Assembly: GCF_001908185.1 (NCBI RefSeq) | Contig: NZ_LGHM01000134.1 | Span: 1 to 34,400, forward strand | Source of the DNA: Bradyrhizobium sp. AS23.2 | Lineage (GTDB): Bacteria; Pseudomonadota; Alphaproteobacteria; Rhizobiales; Xanthobacteraceae | DNA: 34,400 nucleotides | Reading direction: 5' to 3' | In this document: piece after piece, positions 24,070 through 30,645 of the stretch | Layout of the letters: the number at the start of each line of letters is the position of its first letter | How positions within the stretch are numbered: position 1 is the stretch's first letter | The notes under the pieces: generated by a model | What the model was told of the DNA's origin: nothing | The model's database searches: none | The model's input: the letters and a program-made list of their open reading frames with translations, nothing else | Translations under genes and position numbers: made by a program

Positions 24070-24336
24070 TTACTGTCTTGCGAGGCTGACCGAGAATTCG
24101 CCGTTGCGGATGCGGCCAGGGAAGCCCTCGACGAATTTCGCGACCGCGTCCTCGCCATAGGTGCCGACGAGCTCGGCAAAGGCCGCAAACAGGCTCGCCT
24201 GCGCCAGGCAGTCGCCGTCGACGCCGTCATGGCGCGCTTCGGCCCAGGCCTCGTTCAGATAGCTCAGTGCTGCCTGTTTCTGCTCGTGATCGGGCAGCGG
24301 CGCGCGGTCGGGGGCGTAGGAAATCGGCTGGCTCAT
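24070..24336 (-). CDS. small conserved protein of unknown function
   Basis: The 88-residue protein starts MSQPISYAPDRAPLPDHEQK. It is acidic and mostly helical (ALSYLNEAWAEARHDGVDGD, CLAQASLFAAFAELVGTYGE, DAVAKFVEGFPGRIRNGEFS), with no signal peptide or membrane segment and one Cys. I recognise no domain. The amino-acid composition is protein-like and the regular helix spacing supports a real gene. It seems to have its own promoter in the 270-base gap upstream. It is convergent with the cupredoxin gene. Confidence 0.72.
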   Translation of the reverse strand: MSQPISYAPDRAPLPDHEQKQAALSYLNEAWAEARHDGVDGDCLAQASLFAAFAELVGTYGEDAVAKFVEGFPGRIRNGEFSVSLARQ

Positions 24337-24470
24337 GAAACTCGATCAGGGCTGGGGCGCGATCCACGGCGATGCGCTGCACGAGAGGTGTAGCACGCGT
24401 ATTAACGCCCGCTAGGCCACATCTTTAAGAACGGTTAACGGGTGTGAACAAAGACGATGTCGTTGTTCCA

Positions 24471-24607
24471 CTCTCTCGTCATTCCGGGACGCGCGAAGCG
24501 CGGGCCCGGAATCCATCGTGCGGCAGTCCCTGTTGCCCAATGGATTCTCAGATGCGCAATTGCGCATCGTAGCTCGCGCTTCGCGCGCCCCGGAATGACG
24601 GAGAGAG
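24471..24607. repeat. palindromic repeat with CGTCATTCCGGG ends
   Basis: CTCTCTCGTCATTCCGGG (24471-24488) and CCCGGAATGACGGAGAGAG (to 24607) are inverted ends. GCGCGAAGCGCG lies near the left end and CGCGCTTCGCGCG near the right. I recognise the CGTCATTCCGG element as common in Bradyrhizobium. It ends 2 bases before the stop of the neighbouring gene. Confidence 0.8.
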
Positions 24608-24608
24608 C

Positions 24609-24986
24609 TCAGTTCGCGTACCGCGCCGTCAGATCGCGCGAGATTTTCGAGCCTTCCTCGATGTAGCGGCGGATCGCCACCGTCGCCGCCGGCGTGCAGC
24701 TCCGATAGGTCTGCTGAAAGCCGTTATAGCCGCGGTTGAAGCCGGCGATCATGCGGGTGCGGCGCTCGCCCGAGGGGGTTTCGGCATCGATCAGCGCCTG
24801 CATCTCGCTGCGCCATTTGTTGCCCTCGTTGGAACCGCAGATGCCGCGCAAATAGTGCAGGCCGCCAAGGATCTCCGCCAGCCGCTGCAAATCGGCGTCA
24901 AACGGGGCCGCTACGTCCTCGGCCCGGGAAGGCACCGCGGCGCAGGCGAGAATCAGGGCAAAAATGGCCAGAAATCGCGTGGACAT
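24609..24986 (-). CDS. TIGR02301-type exported protein
   Basis: From the ATG at 24986 the product has 125 residues. MSTRFLAIFALILACAAVPS followed by RAED is a signal peptide. The mature part has LAEILGGLHYLRGICG, NKWRSEMQALIDAETPSGER and MIAGFNRGYNGFQQTYRSCTPAA. This layout, with LHYLR-x2-C, the GFNRGY motif and the final CTPAA, matches TIGR02301, a rhizobial family of unknown function, as I recall it. Two cysteines may form a disulphide. A frame extension to 25022 is open but would precede the signal peptide. The neighbouring Nudix gene ends 45 bases upstream, so co-transcription is possible. Confidence 0.83.
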   Translation of the reverse strand: MSTRFLAIFALILACAAVPSRAEDVAAPFDADLQRLAEILGGLHYLRGICGSNEGNKWRSEMQALIDAETPSGERRTRMIAGFNRGYNGFQQTYRSCTPAATVAIRRYIEEGSKISRDLTARYAN

Positions 24987-25031
24987 CGGCGGCTGTATGC
25001 CCCCTTGGGGCGGTGGACGCAAGGCGGGCCG

Positions 25032-25466
25032 TCAGGGTCCGATCAGCCGCTGGGCGGACTGGATGACCTCTTCCAGCCCCCCGGTCAGCTTGAGGTCGCC
25101 GAGGCTGGCCAAGGCATCCGGGGCGATCCAGCGGTAATCGTCGAGCTCGTCGTTGAGAGCCGCCTCCCTGGCCACCCAGCGGGCGGCAAAGGACATGATC
25201 AGGTAATGGCCGGCGCCGGCCGTCGCGGGCAGCACCTCGCGCCAGCCGGCAAGGCCGATGATCTCGATGGCGAGCCCGGTCTCCTCGTCAACCTCGCGCG
25301 CCAGCGCCTGGTGCAGCGATTCGCCGAACTCGACCCGGCCGCCCGGCAGCGAATAGAACCCTTTTGCGGGCGAGCGCGCGCGGCGGGTCAGAAGCACCTT
25401 GCCGTCGCGGAAAATCGCGGCGCTGACCGCGATCTGGGGATGGGTGGGCTGGACGACCGAGGCCAT
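25032..25466 (-). CDS. Nudix hydrolase (MutT/NudC-like)
   Basis: The 144-residue protein has a complete Nudix box: GRVEFGESLHQALAREVDEE followed by TGL, which satisfies G-x5-E-x7-R-E-U-x-E-E-x-G-U. It starts with AVSAAIFRDGKVLLTRRARS and SLPGG, as in small MutT-like pyrophosphohydrolases. Such enzymes split nucleoside diphosphates linked to another group; the substrate is not fixed by the box. The ATG at 25466 is preceded by AGGTGAAGAG. It lies 20 bases downstream of the next gene and is probably co-transcribed with it. Confidence 0.92.
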   Translation of the reverse strand: MASVVQPTHPQIAVSAAIFRDGKVLLTRRARSPAKGFYSLPGGRVEFGESLHQALAREVDEETGLAIEIIGLAGWREVLPATAGAGHYLIMSFAARWVAREAALNDELDDYRWIAPDALASLGDLKLTGGLEEVIQSAQRLIGP

Positions 25467-25486
25467 ATCTCTTCACCTAACCGGGC

Positions 25487-25987
25487 TCAGTTCGCCATGA
25501 TGGTGTCGACGTCGGCTTCCGCGCCGCCATTGATGATGCCGCCGCAGGCCGCGATCAGCGGCTTGACCCAGAGCGTGGCCTGCTCGGCGAGGCGGACGCG
25601 GGTCGTGTCCCTCTCGACCTCGCGCATGGCCGAGCCGACCGCGGTCAGGATCGAGGTCATGGTGTCGGTGATGTGGTCGAACTGGGCGCGCACGGATGGA
25701 GCGGCCTTCTCATAGGCCTCGATTGCCAGATCCCGTGCCTTGAAATTCGAGGCGGTGAAATGCTCTGCATAGGAGAGCGGCGTCCAGGTCAAAAAGTCTT
25801 CCGCGCATTCCGGCATGTCCGGCACCATTTCAAGCAGCATCACGGCTTCATTGAAATGGTTGAGATAGTCGGTGGCAAGCCCGGTCCGCGGGTTGATGTT
25901 GGCCACGCGCAGCCGCTCGGCCCAGGCTTCCGCCTCGGGGCCCGTCTGTACATGCGTCCGCGCGGGTTGGGAGGCCGTTGAGCTCAT
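25487..25987 (-). CDS. conserved protein of unknown function
   Basis: The 166-residue protein has no signal peptide or membrane helix. It is mainly helical: LATDYLNHFNEAVMLLEMVP, EDFLTWTPLSYAEHFTASNF, ARDLAIEAYEKAAPSVRAQF and DHITDTMTSILTAVGSAMRE. It has two cysteines (PECAED and AACGG). I do not recognise a named family; it looks like a conserved rhizobial hypothetical protein. Its start at 25987 is 63 bases from the divergent SRAP gene, and a 14-base palindrome lies between them. The Nudix gene follows after 20 bases. Confidence 0.8.
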   Translation of the reverse strand: MSSTASQPARTHVQTGPEAEAWAERLRVANINPRTGLATDYLNHFNEAVMLLEMVPDMPECAEDFLTWTPLSYAEHFTASNFKARDLAIEAYEKAAPSVRAQFDHITDTMTSILTAVGSAMREVERDTTRVRLAEQATLWVKPLIAACGGIINGGAEADVDTIMAN

Positions 25988-26029
25988 CTGCCGCAGTGTT
26001 AGGGTTCGGAGTTAAAAGGACCTGAACGT

Positions 26030-26043
26030 AGCCTATATAGGCT
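26030..26043. promoter_or_regulatory. perfect 14-base palindrome before the SRAP gene
   Basis: AGCCTATATAGGCT is its own reverse complement and ends 7 bases before the ATG at 26051. It takes the place where a ribosome binding site would be. The central TATATA could act as a -10 box on either strand, giving a leaderless SRAP message and a divergent transcript. Confidence 0.6.
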
Positions 26044-26050
26044 CCCAAGC

Positions 26051-26809
26051 ATGTGTGGACGCTTCGTCATAACTTCAGCCCCCGCGGCTTTGCGGCAACT
26101 GTTCGGCTATCTGGAGCAGCCGAATTTCCCGCCTCGGTACAATGTCGCTCCGACACAACCGATTCCGGTCGTGCTGCTCGAGAACGGCGCGCGCCATTTC
26201 CGCCTGATGCGCTGGGGCCTGTTGCCGAGCTGGGTCAAGGATCCCAAAGGGTTTACGTTGCTGATCAACGCCCGCTCGGAGACGGTGCTGGAGAAGCCCG
26301 CCTTCAAGAAAGCGATTCGCCGGCGGCGCGGCTTGATTCCAGCCGACGGCTACTACGAATGGAAGGCGGTCGACGGGCGCAAACAGCCGTTCTTCATCCA
26401 TCGCGCCGACGGCGAGCCGCTCGGCTTTGCCTCGGTGTTCGAGACCTGGGTCGGGCCGAACGGCGAGGAGCTCGACACCGTCGCAATCGTCACTGCGGCG
26501 GCCAGCGAAGATTTGGCCACACTGCATGACCGCGTGCCCGTGACCATCAGCCCGCGCGATTTCGAGCGCTGGCTCGACAATCGCGGCGACGAGGTCGATG
26601 CGATCCTGCCGCTGATGACCGCCCCGCGCATCGGCGAATTCGCCTGGCACCCGGTCTCCACCCGCGTCAATCGCGTCGCCAATGACGACGAGCAGTTGCT
26701 GTTGCCGATCAGCGCGGAGGAGATGGAGGCCGAGGTGCCGAAGCCGAAGAAGGTCGCGCGAAAGGCGGCGGTTGGCTCCGCGGATGACGGGCAGGGGTCG
26801 TTGTTCTGA
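26051..26809 (+). CDS. SRAP / YedK-HMCES abasic-site shielding protein
   Basis: The 252-residue protein starts MCGRFVITS; Cys2, exposed after Met removal, forms the thiazolidine link to abasic sites in single-stranded DNA in this family. Other family marks are PRYNVAPTQPIPVV, LMRWGLLPSWVKDP, LINARSETVLEKPAF, RRGLIPADGYYEWK with the catalytic Glu, and LHDRVPVTI with the conserved His. The last 30 residues are basic and flexible and end GQGSLF, which resembles the beta-clamp binding pentapeptide Q-x-(S/D)-L-F. No ribosome binding site precedes the ATG; a palindrome is there. I see no GTTC-N7-GTTC LexA box, so SOS control is not supported. Divergent from an unknown gene. Confidence 0.94.
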   Translation: MCGRFVITSAPAALRQLFGYLEQPNFPPRYNVAPTQPIPVVLLENGARHFRLMRWGLLPSWVKDPKGFTLLINARSETVLEKPAFKKAIRRRRGLIPADGYYEWKAVDGRKQPFFIHRADGEPLGFASVFETWVGPNGEELDTVAIVTAAASEDLATLHDRVPVTISPRDFERWLDNRGDEVDAILPLMTAPRIGEFAWHPVSTRVNRVANDDEQLLLPISAEEMEAEVPKPKKVARKAAVGSADDGQGSLF

Positions 26810-26818
26810 TCACCGACG

Positions 26819-26915
26819 CCGTAGGGTGGGCAAAGCGAAGCGTGCCCACCAATTGCGTGCCGGGCAAGCGGATAGGTGGTGGGCACGGCGCGTTGCGCCT
26901 TTGCCCACCCTACGG
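26819..26915. repeat. GTAGGGTGGGC palindromic repeat, copy 2
   Basis: The ends CCGTAGGGTGGGC (26819-26831) and GCCCACCCTACGG (26903-26915) are equal to those of the copy at 17334-17429. The first 32 bases are the same in both copies; the centres differ. It lies between two convergent genes. Confidence 0.87.
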
Positions 26916-26941
26916 CTGCTGCGGAGTATGCGGCCGCGCCT

Positions 26942-28135
26942 TCACACAATCTCCCGCGCCCTCAACGCCGCGATCTCCGCCGCATCAAAACCCAGCTCGC
27001 CCAGAACCGCGTCCGTATCCGCGCCGAGCTCCGGCGCCATCCGGTCCAGCCTGCCGCCACCATGGGCGAGCTTGAATCCGCTGCCGGCAAAGCGCAGGCG
27101 GCCGTATTGCGTATCCAGTTCCTGGATCGCACCACGCGCCTTGATTTGCGGGTGGTCGATGATCTCCTCGATTTTCCAGATGCTGGCGCAGGGCGCGCCG
27201 GCGTCTTCCAGAATCTTCTCCCATTCGCGTGCCGGCTTCGCAGCGAGCGCCTCTTCGATGATGGCGCGCAGTGCGGGCTCGTTCTCGTTGCGCGCGAACC
27301 AGTCGGCGAAGCGCGGATCGCTGAGTGTATCCTCGCGGCCGAGCGCAGACATCAGCGCGCGGTACTGCTTCTCGTTGTTGACGGCGAGCAGGATGTGGCC
27401 GTCGCCGCATTTGAACAAATTCGCAGTGGTCCTGCGGCTCACCGCCTGGTTGCCCGAGAGCTGCTGGCGATGGCCGGCGACCGACCAGTCCGCGATCTGC
27501 CCCGAGAGAAACGCCATTGTCGCTTCCAGCATGGAGACGTCGACGAACTGGCCCTTGCCGGTGTGGTCGCGCTGGTAGAGCGCGCTCGACACGCCGAACG
27601 CGGCGGTCGCGCCCGACAGAACGTCGCACACCGCAAAGCCCGCGCGCGTCGGCCCGGTTTCGGGATGGCCTGATATCGCCATGATGCCCGACAGGGCCTG
27701 CATCTTGCCGTCATAGCCGGGCCGCAGGCGATCGGGGCCGGTCTGGCCGAAGCCGGACACGGCGCAATAAATCAGTTTCGGGTTGATCGCGGAGAGCGCC
27801 TCGTAGCCGATGCCGAGCTTGTCCATCACGCCGGGCCGAAAATTCTCCATGACCACGTCAACCGTTGCGGCGAGCTTCTTCACGATGGCGATCGCGTCAG
27901 GCTTCTGCAGGTCGAGCGTGAGGCTGCGCTTGTTGCCGTTGATGGCCTGGAACGCTGGCGCGAGGCCGCGCTCGGCCCATTCGCGCGAGAGCGGCGTGCG
28001 GCGCATGTCCTCGCCCTCGCGCCGCTCGACCTTGATGACGTCGGCCCCCAGCAGCGCGAGCTGGTAGCTCGCATAGGGGCCGGCCAGCACTTGCGTGAAA
28101 TCCAGGATCTTCACGCCCTCGAACGGTCGCGTCAC
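26942..28135 (-). CDS. CaiB/BaiF-family (class III) CoA transferase
   Basis: The 397-residue protein shows the family start GVKILDFTQVLAGPYASYQL, then ALLGADVIKVERREGEDMRR, KRSLTLDLQKPDAIAI, VMENFRPGVMDKLGIGYEAL and CAVSGFGQTGP. The catalytic aspartate is expected in PGYDGKMQALSG, about residue 150, which forms a mixed anhydride and CoA thioester. Class III enzymes move CoA between organic acids such as formyl/oxalyl, carnitine/crotonobetaine or succinyl derivatives; the substrate here is open. The start is GTG at 28135 with GGGGAGAG close upstream. It follows the GrdB-like gene after 35 bases in one transcription unit. Confidence 0.92.
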   Translation of the reverse strand: MTRPFEGVKILDFTQVLAGPYASYQLALLGADVIKVERREGEDMRRTPLSREWAERGLAPAFQAINGNKRSLTLDLQKPDAIAIVKKLAATVDVVMENFRPGVMDKLGIGYEALSAINPKLIYCAVSGFGQTGPDRLRPGYDGKMQALSGIMAISGHPETGPTRAGFAVCDVLSGATAAFGVSSALYQRDHTGKGQFVDVSMLEATMAFLSGQIADWSVAGHRQQLSGNQAVSRRTTANLFKCGDGHILLAVNNEKQYRALMSALGREDTLSDPRFADWFARNENEPALRAIIEEALAAKPAREWEKILEDAGAPCASIWKIEEIIDHPQIKARGAIQELDTQYGRLRFAGSGFKLAHGGGRLDRMAPELGADTDAVLGELGFDAAEIAALRAREIV

Positions 28136-28170
28136 GTCGCTCTCCCCTTTGATTGCGTTATCGGAGGACG

Positions 28171-29100
28171 TCAGGCGGCGCGGTTGCCGCGCGCGATCTC
28201 CTTCTGCTTGTCGAATTCGGCGCGGCGGCGCGCGAGCTCTTCGGGCGAGAGTTGCGCGACGTTGTTGTAGTCGAGCTTCCAGGAAGCGTCCTCGCTCCAG
28301 CGCAGCGGCGACTGCAACGTCGTCTGCGGGCCGCTCGCGCTCTCCAGCAGTTTTAGCGCGAGCTCGAGCGTCTGCGCCTGCGAGGCGACGTCGTGCGGCT
28401 TGCCGGCGGAATTGCCGAGCGGGAAATCACTGAACAGGAAGCGCGGCACGGCGGCGTGCTCGAGGATGTCCTTGGCACAGCCCATCACCACGGTCGGGAT
28501 ACCGTTCCGCTCCAGGTGCCGCGCCACCAGCGCCGTGGTCTGGTGGCACACCGGGCAATTCGGCACCAGCACCGCGACATCGACCTTGTCGGCGAGGCAA
28601 CGCGCCAGAATTTCCGGCGCGTCGGTGTCGAGGGTGACGCGATGGCTGCGGTTGGTCGGCGCACCGAAGAAGCGCGGGGCAACTTCGCCGATCCGGCCCG
28701 CAGCGCTCGCCTTCAGGAGCTGCGGCAGCGGAAACCATGTGCCATTGTCGGTAGCCGAGGTGTGCTTGCGGTCATAGCCGATGTGCGAGATGCGAAGATC
28801 GTGCTGCTTCGACGTGTCGCCGTCATAGACCTGGTAGAACTTCGCGCTGCCATTATACGCCGCGCCCGGCCCCTGGTCGCCCTTGGTCGGATCGAAAGGC
28901 GCCGCGGTGGTGACGATCGTGACGCGCGATTGGGCGAGAGGCTTCTTCAGCGGCTGGAACGGCGCCTCGGTGTAGTGCGCCCAGCGATAGGGCGTGGTGT
29001 AGCCGATCGCGGTGTAATAGTCGCGCGTGCGCTGCATATAGGGGACGGGTGAATCGTAGTCGGGCGCAAAGCCGAATTCGTCGTCGCGCGGAGCGGACAT
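28171..29100 (-). CDS. glycine/betaine reductase component B-like (GrdB-type) protein
   Basis: The 309-residue protein begins MSAPRDDEFGFAPDYDSPVP and has PYRWAHYTEAPFQPLKKPLA and VTIVTTAAPFDPTKGDQGPG, then DLRISHIGYDRKH. The redox motif is LVPNCPVCHQTTALVARHLE near residue 180, a C-x2-C. Later VVMGCAKDILEHAAVPRFLF follows. This matches the family annotated as glycine/sarcosine/betaine reductase selenoprotein B; in true reductases the first redox position can be selenocysteine, whereas this one is TGC cysteine. No GrdA or GrdC gene is visible, so it is not a classical glycine reductase. AGGAGA lies 8 bases before the ATG. The partner is the CoA transferase downstream. Confidence 0.78.
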   Translation of the reverse strand: MSAPRDDEFGFAPDYDSPVPYMQRTRDYYTAIGYTTPYRWAHYTEAPFQPLKKPLAQSRVTIVTTAAPFDPTKGDQGPGAAYNGSAKFYQVYDGDTSKQHDLRISHIGYDRKHTSATDNGTWFPLPQLLKASAAGRIGEVAPRFFGAPTNRSHRVTLDTDAPEILARCLADKVDVAVLVPNCPVCHQTTALVARHLERNGIPTVVMGCAKDILEHAAVPRFLFSDFPLGNSAGKPHDVASQAQTLELALKLLESASGPQTTLQSPLRWSEDASWKLDYNNVAQLSPEELARRRAEFDKQKEIARGNRAA

Positions 29101-29225
29101 GGGGCGCGTCTCCTGGTTCTTGGTTGGGGCCAGACTAGAGATAGTCGGCGATCAGCTCAACGGGGGGCAGGGGTGTGCAGGTCTGAATTGCATTGCGCAA
29201 TGGCTCGCCGCGCAGCAGGTGCGCT

Positions 29226-29369
29226 CCCTCGCCCCGCTTGCGGGGAGAGGGTTGGGGTGAGGGGGAGTCTCCACGGGGGGGCAGTGAGAGTTGGATTCGT
29301 GGAGGCTCCCCCTCACCCAGAATCCGCGCTAAGTGCGAATTCCGACCTCTCTCCGCAAGCGGGGCGAGG
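29226..29369. repeat. CGCCCCGCTTGCGGGG palindromic repeat, copy 1
   Basis: CTCGCCCCGCTTGCGGGGAG at the left and CTCCGCAAGCGGGGCGAGG at the right are inverted ends. Inner GTGAGGGGGAG pairs with CTCCCCCTCAC. A second copy lies on the other side of nudK at 30013-30152. Confidence 0.82.
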
Positions 29370-29388
29370 TGAACGAAGCCAGCGGGCA

Positions 29389-29970
29389 CTACCGAAACAC
29401 ATGCAGCGCCGCATATTGCAGCAGCATGATCGCCTTGGCGTCGACGATCCGTCCGTCCGCGATCATTGCCAGCGCCTCGTCGATTCCGAGCTCCAGCACC
29501 TCGATGTCCTCGCCTTCGTGCGCAAGACCGCCGCCGTCGCTGATGCGCATCTCCGGCTCGTACTCGGCGACGAAGAAATGCAGCTTCTCGGTCACGGCGC
29601 CGGGGCTCATGAACGCCTCGAACACCTTTTGGACGTGGTGCAGGCGATAGCCGGTTTCCTCCTCGGCCTCGGCGCGGATACGCACCTCGGGGGAGGCATC
29701 GTCCAGCACGCCGGCGGCCGCTTCGATCAACAGATCGTCGTAGCCGCGGATATAGGCCGGCAGACGGAACTGGCGCACCAGGATCACCGTACGCCGTGCG
29801 CGATTGTAGGGCAGCACGGCTGCGGCGTTGTCGCGCTCATAGGTTTCCCGATGCTGCGTCTGCCACTCGCCATTGGCGCGCCGGTACTCGAGCGTCGTGT
29901 TCTTCAGGACGGTCCAGTTGTCCGAGAGCACGCGAACGTCCTTGATGCGGACGCGGTCGGAAATGGTCAT
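29389..29970 (-). CDS. nudK: Nudix hydrolase, GDP-mannose pyrophosphatase NudK type
   Basis: The 193-residue protein resembles E. coli NudK. It has RDNAAAVLPYN, RTVILVRQFRLPAYIRGYDD, LLIEAAAGVLDDASPEVRIR, EEETGYRL and the NudK-like FEAFMSPGAVTEKLHFFVAE. NudK hydrolyses GDP-mannose and related sugar nucleotides. The Nudix box is slightly unusual: the first acidic residue seems replaced by Ser (DDASPE) and the Arg before the Glu by Ala. The core E-x2-E-E metal ligands are present. The ATG at 29970 has GCGAGG upstream. It is flanked on both sides by copies of one palindromic repeat, which separates it from both neighbours. Confidence 0.88.
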   Translation of the reverse strand: MTISDRVRIKDVRVLSDNWTVLKNTTLEYRRANGEWQTQHRETYERDNAAAVLPYNRARRTVILVRQFRLPAYIRGYDDLLIEAAAGVLDDASPEVRIRAEAEEETGYRLHHVQKVFEAFMSPGAVTEKLHFFVAEYEPEMRISDGGGLAHEGEDIEVLELGIDEALAMIADGRIVDAKAIMLLQYAALHVFR

Positions 29971-30012
29971 GAGGCCTCGCTCGGGTCTTGTGTGGACGGT
30001 GAAGCTTGCTCA

Positions 30013-30152
30013 CCTCGCCCCGCTTGCGGGGAGAGGTCGCATCCCATCGGAGATGGGATGCGGGTGAGGGGGACTCTCCACGAGTTCAACTGCTTCCGTC
30101 CCCGGGGAGACTCCCCCTCACCCCAACCCTCTCCCCGCAAGCGGGGCGAGGG
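30013..30152. repeat. CGCCCCGCTTGCGGGG palindromic repeat, copy 2
   Basis: The outer arms CTCGCCCCGCTTGCGGGGAG and CTCCCCGCAAGCGGGGCGAG are a perfect inverted pair. Inside, GTGAGGGGGA pairs with TCCCCCTCAC, and GCATCCCATC with GATGGGATGC near the left arm. The outer arms match those of copy 1 at 29226-29369. Confidence 0.85.
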
Positions 30153-30189
30153 AGCACACCGCGTTCGCGGTCGCCATCTCAGTTCAGTC

Positions 30190-30645
30190 TCACGGAGCAG
30201 CCTCGCGGCCATCGAGCCACTTCTGGAACATCACCGAGGTGGATTCCTCGAAGCCCAGCGACTGGTAGAACGCGCTGGCCTGCGTGTTCTCGCGCCGGAC
30301 GAGGAGCTGGAGTTTTGCAATGCCGGCCTGGCGCAGCCAGTCCTCGGCTGCCGCCATGATCACCCGGCCATGGCCGCGCTTGCGGCTGTCAGGATCGACC
30401 GCGACGTAATAGACCCAGCCGCGATGGCCGTCATGGCCGACCATGACGGTTGCCGCGATCGAGCCGCCATCGCGGCCGATCAGCACGGTCGAGTTCTCGC
30501 GCCGCCGCGCCAGCGCGATGTCGGCATGCGGATCGTTCCAGGGCCGCGTCAGGCCGCAGCGCTGCCACAGCGCCACGACGGCTTCGATATCGGCATCCGC
30601 GATCGCAGTGATCGCGAGCGGGGCAGGGGCGACAGACACGCTCAC
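30190..30645 (-). CDS. ypeA: GNAT acetyltransferase YpeA-like
   Basis: The 151-residue protein has the GNAT acetyl-CoA site in VYYVAVDPDSRKRGHGRVIM (pattern R/Q-x2-G-x-G/A). It also has the YpeA start VVALWQRCGLTRPWNDPHAD and the end RRENTQASAFYQSLGFEEST. The substrate is not known for this group. It starts with GTG at 30645; the GTGA overlaps the stop codon of the FAD oxidase gene, so it is translationally coupled and the third gene of the sua5 operon. Confidence 0.9.
   Translation of the reverse strand: MSVSVAPAPLAITAIADADIEAVVALWQRCGLTRPWNDPHADIALARRRENSTVLIGRDGGSIAATVMVGHDGHRGWVYYVAVDPDSRKRGHGRVIMAAAEDWLRQAGIAKLQLLVRRENTQASAFYQSLGFEESTSVMFQKWLDGREAAP

Noticed and set aside
20999..24607. 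Palindromic repeats considered as CRISPR units
   Set aside because: They are single elements of different types without regular spacing or spacers, and no cas gene is present.
26001..26028. LexA-type box upstream of the SRAP gene
   Set aside because: GTTC and GAAC occur, but not with the GTTC-N7-GTTC spacing of alphaproteobacterial SOS boxes.
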